From Hymenopellis radicata (lineage: Eukaryota > Basidiomycota > Agaricomycetes > Agaricales > Physalacriaceae): DNA of 30,422 bases. The translations under genes and the position numbers were made by a program. Under the pieces are notes generated by a model, which ran no database searches, was not told the origin of the DNA, and was given only the letters and a program-made list of their open reading frames with translations. The stretch is from positions 1-30,422 of the forward strand of contig JADNRX010000594.1 of NCBI GenBank assembly GCA_015501595.1, given 5' to 3'. The number at the start of each line of letters is the position of its first letter. The stretch's first letter is position 1. Of this stretch, positions 20,571-29,235 are shown in pieces.

Positions 20571-20597
20571 TGGATTTTTCCCCAGCATTACCCCCAT
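20571..20597 (+). repeat. Outer element right terminal inverted repeat
   Basis: Starts TGGATTTTTCCCCAGC and ends ACCCCCAT. It is the exact reverse complement of 1049-1075. Confidence 0.93.
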
Positions 20598-20605
20598 AGA
20601 TATGT
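20598..20605 (+). repeat. 8-bp target duplication, right copy (AGATATGT)
   Basis: An exact copy of 1041-1048, directly outside the right terminus. Confidence 0.93.
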
Positions 20606-21601
20606 TCCCGGATAGATATAACTGTCATCCGTCCGCGCTTAAGGATAGCAAGGTAGACGCCGTCATAAACCCGTCGCGGATGCACGTAGGGCTTTCGTCC
20701 GCTTCGTAGTGTAGCGGAGGAATGACATTCCTGCAACGACCATACGTGTAGATGGTTTAGATAACGCGTTATGCGTAAATAGGGCTCCTACGCGTTGCCG
20801 GTGAGATCCTAGCCCTCGGCAATACCCGGACGTACGTGAAGGCGATGCTGGACCTTGCTGGACCAGGCTCCTTGGCGCGTGTAATCAAAATTGCCTGACG
20901 CGCCTGGCAATGAAGGATGAAGTGCGTTCTACGCCGTAGCGTGTCTTCGATATCGTAGTCGGCAATGGCAGCGATAGAGGGGCTCTCTAAAGTTGGTCGT
21001 CGGGTCGCCGGAATCCAAGTCAGTTACACAAAAAATCCGGGGGAAATGGGACCTCACCAAATGCTCCTTTATAACCTGCAACTACACATCGCACTCCTCC
21101 CCTGTAAAGTCTCCGGGACGATAGACCTCGCGTGGCCCAGCAATGGCGCCTGGATGATATGCAGTCCTCTATCGCATCACGATTTGAGAAAGGTACTGCT
21201 CGTCGTCTTCGTCGGTGTTGGCATTATCGCGTTGCAGGATGACGCTAGCATGGAGGGTAGTTGGTAGGCAATGATACTCCAAGGCCAGTCCAATCAGTAA
21301 AGGGAAGCCGTGAATCTTCGGATGAACGGCGGTAAGGGCGGGCGACGACAAAAAATACTAGCGAGACGCAGTAAGATCCTGGGAAGAAATAAGAATGTAA
21401 GTAACCATACACACAGTTTGGATGCAGTAGTAGTAGTAGTAGTTGCGATTGAGTTGCGAGGCACCTTAACGTTCGGCGCCAACGGCCGGATGCGATCGGC
21501 CCGAGTCGATCCGGACCGGGCCCGAGCGCTGATACTCGAGAACGCGTCCAATCGCTCTTCCTTTACTGCTACCGTGACGATCTACACTTGGACGTACGTA
21601 G
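20606..21601. other. Flanking DNA without a clear gene; short AGT microsatellite
   Basis: No convincing coding region was found. Six AGT units lie at 21426-21443. A minus-strand stretch at 20736-20606 (YDGVYLAILKRGRM) faintly resembles the start of a fungal kinase domain and would continue across the transposon insertion site, but this is too weak to annotate. The right end should include the promoter of the F-box gene. Confidence 0.35.
21426..21443 (+). repeat. (AGT)6 microsatellite
   Basis: Six tandem AGT units upstream of the F-box gene. Confidence 0.9.
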
Positions 21602-21679
21602 AGTCTTTCTAGAGTCGACGCACTCTTGTCGCTAACGTTTGAGAACAGACTTCAACTGTACAACGATATATTGGCGAGC

Positions 21680-23296
21680 ATGGTCGAGATTGACCTACAA
21701 ACTGTTAAAGACGGCAAGTCGTCCTTACACGATGAGCAGCGTCTGCTTGAAGAGGTTCAGACGCGTCTCGCTCTGTACAATGAGCAACAGGCGGCCGCCC
21801 TGCTCTTACCCCAGAAAATCCGTGACGCAGCAATCGAGGAGGAGTACCTCCAGCGCTGCATCCAAAACCGCGCGATTCTCGCGACCCCCAGTCCCATGCG
21901 CACTATCCCTCCCGAGATCCTCAGCGAGATATTCGTGTATTACGTCTACGCCTGTATTCCCGAGAATGTTCGCGTGGACAAAGACGTCGATTTCCTTGCG
22001 GACTGCAAAGATATCGAAAGAGCGCCAAATCTCCTCCTGACTGTCTGCCGCCGCTGGTATGCCACGGCCATTGCTGAACCTCGTCTCTGGACTGTAGTAC
22101 CCCCTACACTTTGTAGGGCAGGCCTCGTTGAGAATGGTAGAACCGTGATGCATCGTTTGGCCTCGGACGACGCACAAACACGAGCCTTCTACTGGCCGCA
22201 ATTACATAGGAGGATTGCGCGCTCGGTTGCGCTGCCCCTCGACCTGCTGATTTTCGAATATAACAGTGTCAATCACATCCCTGACGCAGAGTCCACGTCC
22301 CTATATGACGCCATGCTCAATTTGTTGCCTCGCGCGCGCAAAGTCCAATTTTTTGTCGAGTTCCAGGAAAGTAACGACGTGGCCGTGCCTCCTCGGATTC
22401 CGTCTTGCCTTAACGACGCACGACTTGAGGGAATCGAGGTGGCGGTTCTGTCGGTGCATGGATATGGGCACGGCAGGCCTACCGCTATGCTATTTGGCGC
22501 ACAGCTAATTCGCCGCATGATTCGCATTTGCCACCTCACACTCTCTGAAAGCACAAACACGTCATGTCTCTTGCACGGGGGCTTAATAAACCTCACAGAC
22601 CTCACCATGGGCGCTGTGGATGCCAGCCTATTCTTCTCTATTCTACAACGCGCGCCCTCCCTTCGGAACATCAGAGTTCGGAAGATTGTGCCCGACATAT
22701 CTCCATCATCATCCCCCTTCACACACAGGGAACTGCAGCGGCTTGACATTCAAAGCGGCCCTTATCCGTTCCCCACCACTGAGACATGGGAGGTGTTGCA
22801 AGGACTGACATTGCCCAATCTCCAAATCCTGCATGTCGCTCCGGAAATTGGGCACGCGTGGCCCTCACAGGAAGTCGTCGACTTTATGTTGCGCTCGAAG
22901 TGCAAGCTACGCGAATTGTTCATCAGAGACGCGCCAAGGACTGTTGTAGGCGACAAGCTCTCCGAGATATCCGAGTCACTCAAGTCGCTCGTGCTTTTCG
23001 ACATGACGGATATCTCTGATCATGCGCTCTTGTTCCTCGCCGAGATGGGGCTGCTCCGGAATTTGCAGCGCCTCACGGTGGCGGTTCGTAGAGAGCAGGT
23101 GGGCGTCGGGTTGACGAAGCTCTGGCGCGCATATGAGATGGTGTGGACCGGGGCAAGAGCATCATACAAGAACGTCGAATACGAAGTGTATATCGACGCC
23201 GAGAACGAAGGCGATGTTGGTCGATATGTCAAGGTGGCCGTGAAGCCTTACTCGGGGAACAGATATGCAATCGATCTTCGAGTGACATATTACTAG
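21680..23296 (+). CDS. F-box domain protein (538 aa, single exon)
   Basis: An intact frame runs from ATG at 21680 to the stop at 23294-23296. The frame is open from 21602 but has no earlier ATG. Residues 1-60 are Glu/Gln/Leu-rich and probably coiled-coil (LHDEQRLLEEVQTRLALYN). An F-box begins near residue 75 (RTIPPEILSEIFVYYV) with the expected downstream VCRRWYATAIAEPRLW. The remaining 400 residues alternate hydrophobic strands and helices (LTLPNLQILHV, LRELFIRD, LKSLVLFDMTDISDHALLFL), consistent with a degenerate leucine-rich repeat substrate-binding domain. Such proteins are greatly expanded in Agaricomycetes and serve as substrate adaptors of SCF ubiquitin ligases; the target is unknown. 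No frame disruption was seen. Confidence 0.9.
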   Translation: MVEIDLQTVKDGKSSLHDEQRLLEEVQTRLALYNEQQAAALLLPQKIRDAAIEEEYLQRCIQNRAILATPSPMRTIPPEILSEIFVYYVYACIPENVRVDKDVDFLADCKDIERAPNLLLTVCRRWYATAIAEPRLWTVVPPTLCRAGLVENGRTVMHRLASDDAQTRAFYWPQLHRRIARSVALPLDLLIFEYNSVNHIPDAESTSLYDAMLNLLPRARKVQFFVEFQESNDVAVPPRIPSCLNDARLEGIEVAVLSVHGYGHGRPTAMLFGAQLIRRMIRICHLTLSESTNTSCLLHGGLINLTDLTMGAVDASLFFSILQRAPSLRNIRVRKIVPDISPSSSPFTHRELQRLDIQSGPYPFPTTETWEVLQGLTLPNLQILHVAPEIGHAWPSQEVVDFMLRSKCKLRELFIRDAPRTVVGDKLSEISESLKSLVLFDMTDISDHALLFLAEMGLLRNLQRLTVAVRREQVGVGLTKLWRAYEMVWTGARASYKNVEYEVYIDAENEGDVGRYVKVAVKPYSGNRYAIDLRVTYY

Positions 23297-23400
23297 AACT
23301 GTGTATTCACTTATCACCTATTAGACTCAAGTGCGAAATTCTACTCTTATAAGTCAAGCTATATAACATACGTAGATAAATAACAAAATGCCCGCATTAG

Positions 23401-26030
23401 CTAGTGTATGCTGTCCCTCACCCAGCCATAATCATTATAGAGCAATCCTGCCAGGTCTGCCATCGTCGTATCCCAAATCCGGAGCTTCGAATAAGCTTCA
23501 TCGCGCAGGCTCCACGGCGAACTGGCCGTGTGTATGATTGATACACGGCTGCTGCTGCTGTTGGCGCACCATTGTGGGAGAATAAGAAGATTGGGAGGAC
23601 GAATGTGACGACGAGGAAGTCGGAGACGAGGTGTTCTTGGATGCCTCGAGTATCATCCGTTTCACGACCCTCTCAAAGGGCTCTTCAGACTCGGTGTCCT
23701 CTTCGCCTCGCGAACGTTTCCGGGATGTGGGCTTTGCTGGCAGTTCTGGTTCAGCGGCTAAAGTCCCAGGTTAGAGAGCAAGTGTGACTCGTAATGAGGA
23801 AAAGACGTACTCAACAGTCCTTCCAACAGCACGATCGCATTCCTGGACACGACGGATATATGCTCTGCTGTCTTGAAAAGGTCAAGCGCTTGCCGCAGCT
23901 CTTCGCGCCTGTCTTCCAGTGCACGCTCATGTGTTCCTTCTGTGGCTTTCATATGACACAAGTCGATGAACAGAACCACAGCCGCCGCAAAACCATAGAA
24001 CAACACGATCCACCACTTGAGCAAGATGGCTGACTGTTCGTCGTCAGACTTGAGATAGTTGAGGATATTTTGTGCGCTGGTTATACACTGTATTCGAGAC
24101 TCCGTCTATACAAGAAAGTCAGCAACATATCGCGAAGCCAAAAACTTGGACCTACATATCTCCGATCTTTGTACCCTCTGAACAAAAACGGCCGATGTAA
24201 TCTCAGCCGTCTCGTCTCGCCCATTATCAAGCAGAGCGTCACCTCCAAGCCCTTAACGCCACCAACACCCATCCCGGCCTTTCCAAGCCCGAAATATAAC
24301 GGCACTTCCTCCAGCTTTCTCTCCAGGCGGCCGTCCATCTCCGTTACGAAGGAATAACCGGTCCCCGTCGGCGAGTTCATCTCGTCGACGATTTCCCGGT
24401 ATAGGCTGACGAATCGTATGCGTGCCAGCGAGAACGACATCTCGGTGTACACCTCAAGCGGATGCTCACAGACCGCGTGGCCATCCACGAGGTCGGCATC
24501 GTTGACGTTTGCTGGGAACCCGGTGTGGTTCTGTGATGGGTGTACCGCGTAGGTTCCATTGTGTGCTGCGGCGTGCGACCAGTCGTTGAATATCTATATC
24601 GAATTTAAATCAGACCGGACAGTAAAGAGTGGACACATACGAGACTCCACCAGACTCTGCGTGCAGTCTCACGCTTCACAACAGATCCCCAGCTAGCGCT
24701 GAATGTTCTATCGGCGGATTCTGAACAAGACGCGACATTCCGAGGTTTTGAGCAATCTGAGAGAATCATTATCAGAAACGTGTTGCAAGAAGAGAAGACG
24801 ACCTCACTTTGATAGCCGATCCTAACAACGCCCAGTGTGTGCTGCCACCACATGAGCAACTCCATTGTTCACAGTGGCGATAAACTCACTCGGCCTCGTC
24901 CAGATTTTGCTGATAGACGCCCATCAAACTAGAAAGAAATGTCAGAGCAGGTCGACATATAACAATAATGGAACTGACATTATGCACTGGAGGTGCTCGA
25001 GCGAATGAGCGCCCAAAAAGTCGTCGTAGTTGATACACGCTTGGGCAGCAGAGTACATCCTCTTCGATAGCTCACTCGCCGTTGGGAAGTCGATGCCTAG
25101 GTGTTCACATATCGGGGCTCAATGAGATGCAATGATAGACAAAGCACCATGAAGAAGACGCCAAGAAAACTAACGCGTATCAGGCCGGTGCTATTGGTAT
25201 TGCGCTGCATAAAAGCCACATTGGCTTCCTTGAGAAAGGTGGGTGCGTGAAGCACTTTGCTATACCACTCTAGTTTGGCGAAGTAGAATTCCACGAGCGC
25301 ACGAGACCGTTCTTCGTCGGGAGGATGGCGACGAGCCGAGCAGGCACGTCAGCGGCGGGTCGACAAGGAGGGAGAGCGGATGATTGCGAGATACACCCGC
25401 GGATGATGCCGCGGGAGTATTGTAGGGATCCGTATCGAAATCTTGGGTAGCTCGAGTCCGGTTTATTCGATGACCCATCGCAAAATCCTGGGGTTGTTCT
25501 CAGCCGACGAAGTGAAAAGCACGACAACATTGCTTACTTCAAGCATCATAGCGACATCTTCGTCCGTCGAGGTAGCTCCATAGGCCGAACGAATACGAGA
25601 TTTGTCTGATGTTCGGGGGAAGTTGGTGGAGGGTCTTCGGGAATTGATTTAGAAAGTCTGAGAACTGTCCTCTCTAGTATCCCTACGCGATGTAGCACGT
25701 CGTCCAGAGTTTCAGCAGTGGACTTGGAGGAACTGCTTCGGAGTGAGTGCAACTCAGAAATGGGTATTTACACTCACGAGGGCGCATTTCGGTCGACTTC
25801 CCTACAAGACACGCCTTCTCCGCGCAACAGGCATGGAGCGCAAGGGTACGTTCTGTTACCTGCGAATGTTTCTTAATGAATCCGGTTACTTAAATACAGA
25901 ATTCGTACATTTAATCTTTCGTTTTCGACCTAGCAGAATTGTCAGCATGCCGAAACGAATACAGTTGACGGTGCTCACATTGAAAACAGCTTTGTATAGG
26001 GCGGGAGGATGTTCGAATAGACTCGTTCAT
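23401..26030 (-). pseudogene. Zn2Cys6 fungal-specific transcription factor (frame-disrupted)
   Basis: The first exon (26030-25979), a 21-nt exon (25929-25909) and the third (25859-25778) splice through two 49-nt introns to build a canonical zinc cluster: CFQCRKRKIKC, then NRTYPCAPC and LLRGEGVSC, with Cys at 15, 18, 25, 31, 34 and 43 (CX2CX6CX5CX2CX8C). A coiled-coil segment follows (ETLDDVLHRVGILERTVLRL). The fungal_trans middle region follows with EFYFAKLEWYSKVLHAPTFL, YSAAQACINYDDFLGAHSLE, RRVWWSL, DWSHAAAHNGTY and FRGYKD, then LLKWWIVLFYGFAAAVVLFI, a basic KPTSRKRSRGEED stretch, and a C-terminus ending MADLAGLLYNDYGWVRDSIH. Frame breaks occur around 25628, 25110, 24700 and 23560 and possibly 25320, two of them in C runs. 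It is either a recent pseudogene or affected by assembly errors. It would be a nuclear DNA-binding regulator; targets are unknown. Confidence 0.85.
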
Positions 26031-27400
26031 CAAGGTAAAAAGCAAGAGATAACCTCTTTGAAATGCCGGCGCGTGTCTGTTGATCGGTGGCAATGGATAA
26101 GGGGAACCGGTTTTTCCGTTCGTGATCATGATCAACCATCATGCAAGTAAAGTATGGGATTCCCCTTTCTTTTCCTTCTGCTCTCATGGTCGTGTATCTT
26201 TACAGTCCCAATGGTGCATCCTCGGTTCAGAGCCACGATGCTTTCGGCCCGCCACGTCCGATGACCCACCTACAATTCAGAATCATTAACGTGTGTTATC
26301 AAGGTCATTTGCATTATGAAGCCACTGTTCCTGTCTTACGTAGTTCATTTTGACGCATCTTTGATAGCTGACGCCTTGATATACTGCTGGATAAGAGACG
26401 TGGTATAGAACATGGATAAACTGTGAACCATCACGTTGTATGCTTTGCTTGAGCTTGGTTAATCCACAACCCCTTGACGCTGAATTCGGCGTCCTTGATT
26501 GACTGGGCTCCAACTTCTCGAGAGGAGTGCACTACCGTGTATTGAATTTCAACAGGCGAGTTCAGGTGCCAGTAGCCTCAGCTATTAGTAGCATATATAC
26601 TTGGAACACTGCATGCGTGTTTTTCATGATTCCGGCGCGTCATTTCCCGTCCGGATAGGCATTGAGGAAGTGGACTAGGAGGAACACTGGAGAGATTACT
26701 ATGTGGCACTGATCTTCGGCAGCCTCAGCCTGAGTGCCCTCCTTTGTCGGTGTGGCGTTTGGGGTGATGTCGACCCGGTACGCAAGACAGATATGTACTG
26801 GATTTATATATTCAACGAAGGATGTTGTTTACTCATATGATGCTGCTATACATTCAGATTTTAACGGGACATTTTGGCAACGCCAGTTCCTGTACACAAA
26901 GAGTTCAAGGGGAGACGGGAATCCCACGTCACATGAGAGACGTAAGCTACTTACTTTGACGCATTTTTCATTCCCAAATTCGTTGCGGTACAGGAGCCTC
27001 AGGCCTTCAAGCTTCAAGTTCCTCAATCCTGAAGCAGAAGCACTGAGGATGCCAGGAAGAGTCGGGTCGGAAACTGCCGTCGGCCCGTGATCACGTCACG
27101 TCACCTGGTCCTTTTGTCTTTTCTTCCACGTTGAGCGTCTTCTCGCTCTTACTACGTTCAACTTTGGGGCTTTATCCAAGCATTATCATTCTATGGTTCG
27201 AATCTTACCCTGAAATTGCAACGGAAGACAAGAAGGGGGTAAGAAAAGAACAATACCAGCACAGCATTTGAAGTCCTTGTTCTTCGTTTCAATTGTTCTT
27301 TCAGGCGGAGAACAAACGGACAAAGACATTTGACATGTGGGATCAAACGGTGATCCACTAGCGAAAACAAAGCAGACCTTTCTCTATTCGGGCGGGCAGA
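26031..27400. other. No recognisable gene
   Basis: Open frames are short, overlap on both strands, and show no motif. This 1.4 kb contains no identified repeat or RNA gene. Confidence 0.4.
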
Positions 27401-27402
27401 GA

Positions 27403-27410
27403 TATATAAA
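27403..27410 (+). promoter_or_regulatory. Candidate TATA box (TATATAAA)
   Basis: TATATAAA lies 161 bp upstream of the start codon of the 86-aa frame at 27571. The intervening sequence is pyrimidine-rich, as common in fungal 5' leaders. Start-site position is inferred. Confidence 0.45.
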
Positions 27411-27570
27411 TATACGGGTACCTGGCCAGTCGGACCTGCAGTTCTGTTTCGCCCGACGTCGTAGCCACATTCCACATTTGAGCTACAGACACTTAACCTC
27501 TGTAAGATTCCTTCTTCATCGTCAAACGTCTTCGACTGAACCTTTGTAGAAGCTTTCTAAACACGTTGAC

Positions 27571-27831
27571 ATGATGCAACTTGAATCCCTCATCGTTCGT
27601 CTCCGCAGCCTCGCGAAGATGCGCGGGGATGAGTCTCCCGTGGACAAGACGCCGCCTGCGTCTCCGGTCGCGGCCCACTCTCCGACAACGCCAACGGCGG
27701 AAAGCTTGATAGGGCGACTGAAAGCTCTGGACGTATCTGCGCCACCACCCTCGGCACTTCGTGTCCCGCCGAACACACCTGCATATCCGGGCTTTGGAAA
27801 AGATGTCCACGATGACTCTGAGTCCTCATAA
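27571..27831 (+). CDS. Small protein (86 aa) with duplicated ESLI-R-L helix motif
   Basis: The single-exon frame begins MMQLESLIVRLRSLAKMRG and ends KDVHDDSESS before the stop. It has two related amphipathic segments, QLESLIVRLRSLA (residues 3-15) and TAESLIGRLKALD (about 42-54). They are separated by a Pro/Ser/Thr linker with several Ser-Pro and Thr-Pro sites (PASP, HSP, TTPT). There is no signal peptide, Cys or membrane segment. A TATA-like site lies upstream. The family is not recognised. The internal duplication and phosphorylatable linker argue for a real gene, but minus-strand frames are also open here, so the call is moderate. Confidence 0.5.
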   Translation: MMQLESLIVRLRSLAKMRGDESPVDKTPPASPVAAHSPTTPTAESLIGRLKALDVSAPPPSALRVPPNTPAYPGFGKDVHDDSESS

Positions 27832-28059
27832 AGGGCGTGCGGCCGCAGACGATAACCTTTTCTTCCTTTTCTTCTTTTGTGTATGTCCCTTTCATTTTTC
27901 TGCGGCTTCAACACTAAGCAGCCTTGTTCAGATTCTAGCTGGGGTACCGCTTAGATTTAGCATTCTCATAACATGTTTTCTGTTGTTCTATCTCCTCTGC
28001 GTTTTCGAGCCACATTTCGATTCCGACAATCACAACCCTTCGAATATTATCTTCAAAGT

Positions 28060-28581
28060 TCAATGCTCTCCCAGGTTCCCATTGGTACCTCCCACTACCT
28101 GATAGACCCACTCTGAGACCTTCTGATTCTTCCACTCATTCAACAGCTCTACCCTATGTTTCCGAAGGGCTACGCTCTCCTGGTACTTCTTCCAAACCAT
28201 CTGCTCTACCTCGTTCCTGGACTCCTCCATCTCCCAGTCCTGCTGGGTGGCGCGCAAAATCGGGTCCAAATTGACAAGCAAGGAATCCCGTTCGATCTCT
28301 GTGTCCAGTTCAGAGTCGGCCACGACTATGTTCAGCCTCAAAGTAAAAGCACGTTCGGTTTGCTTATTCTACACGGACACCTTCAGTTGAGATTTGATGG
28401 CAGCCAAGTGACGAGAAAGTCTTACGGGTGTTGGCGCAAGCTTGAGAGTGTCGGACGAGTCCAAAGCGCACAACGGCGACTTACACTCCTTCGAGTGCCA
28501 GATGCAGGGTGATACATCGTCCATATCAGTGATATCAACACTGAGTCGCACAGCGGCAGGCTGAGTGTTTGGCCGCTTCAA
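28060..28581 (-). CDS. Hypothetical two-part helical protein
   Basis: The minus strand encodes MKRPNTQPAAVRLSVDITDM through HLAAIKSQLK (28581 to about 28375). A second part, GLNIVVADSELDTEIERDSL through VWKKYQESVALRKHRVELLN to the stop at 28060, is strongly helical with Glu/Arg/Lys-rich heptad-like content. Joining them needs a 42-44 nt intron. The acceptor TTTGAG is plausible, but the in-frame donor would be GTCCGT, which is unusual, so either a frame error or another splice form is involved. No domain is recognised; it could be a small coiled-coil protein. Confidence 0.45.
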
Positions 28582-29235
28582 GTTATCGTAGTTCGACAGT
28601 CGAGTATAGGGACAGGCGTCAAGGTAAAGGTCTGCTCTTGGATATGTGGTTGGGTGCTGAAATTTGAAAGCGACCTTTTACTCGTCCAGCTTAAATATGA
28701 GGCGCAAAACAATAATCTCTAGGCCTGGGATCTGATGGTTGTTGTCCTTTCTTCGAACGTTCTCTTGTTTCTACCGTGCTCCAGCAAATGAGCCATTGTT
28801 TTCCACTACAAAGGGGTCTGGATTTGGAACAAGGTTGACCGGGGAACCCCGTCGAGGTCGCGATTTCGTTCAGAAAAGATGGGGTGATTTAAGAATGTGG
28901 TATATCAACTAGGGACGAATGTGAAGGGCCTACTAACTCGGCAGAAAGACTAGTGACGAGCTTTGGGCCTGCTTTAGCGACGAACATCGTTGAGGTCTAG
29001 AACTCTACGCCGCTGCTAGGCGCATATCCTCTAATGCATCATCGGATTCATGCCGAAGGACTCTTCCTTACTGCGACTTAAACCTCAGCAGGTATGACTT
29101 GAGTAATTTTGTTGCGACTCTGTGGGCACAAAACGCGCCGCAAATCAATCTCCGGGTCACGTATTCTGATGTTCCCACGCTATACTCCGAGTGAATCTCC
29201 TTGCTTGCTTCTCTTCGTACCTTCATATACTCATC
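28582..29235. other. Intergenic region
   Basis: No gene or repeat was recognised. It separates two divergently oriented genes and should contain both promoters. Confidence 0.4.

Larger units (their letters stand above)
1049..20597. mobile_element. Outer DNA transposon with integrase-type transposase remnant
   Basis: The element is bounded by 27-bp terminal inverted repeats (1049-1075 and 20571-20597) that match at all 27 positions, flanked by an exact 8-bp duplication. Two later insertions account for most of its 19,549 bp: element A (1681-13560) and an LTR element (16047-19321). Removing both leaves about 4.4 kb. What remains is a C-terminal integrase fragment near the left end, a decayed Val/Pro/Glu-rich coding region, and near the right end a segment homologous to one in element A. 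The termini begin ATGGGGGTAATG and share the inner block TGGGGAAAAATCC with element A. It is probably immobile unless helped by a related transposase. Confidence 0.88.

Noticed and set aside
1049..20597. hAT transposon, because of the 8-bp target duplication
   Set aside because: The only transposase remnants are integrase-like, and the termini ATGGG... do not resemble the usual hAT CAG...CTG ends. The 8-bp length alone is not diagnostic.
22273..22749. 158-codon minus-strand frame
   Set aside because: It is antisense to the well-supported F-box gene and has no recognisable domain.
26734..27090. 118-codon plus-strand frame as a gene
   Set aside because: No domain or signal was seen, other frames are open on both strands, and composition is not clearly coding.
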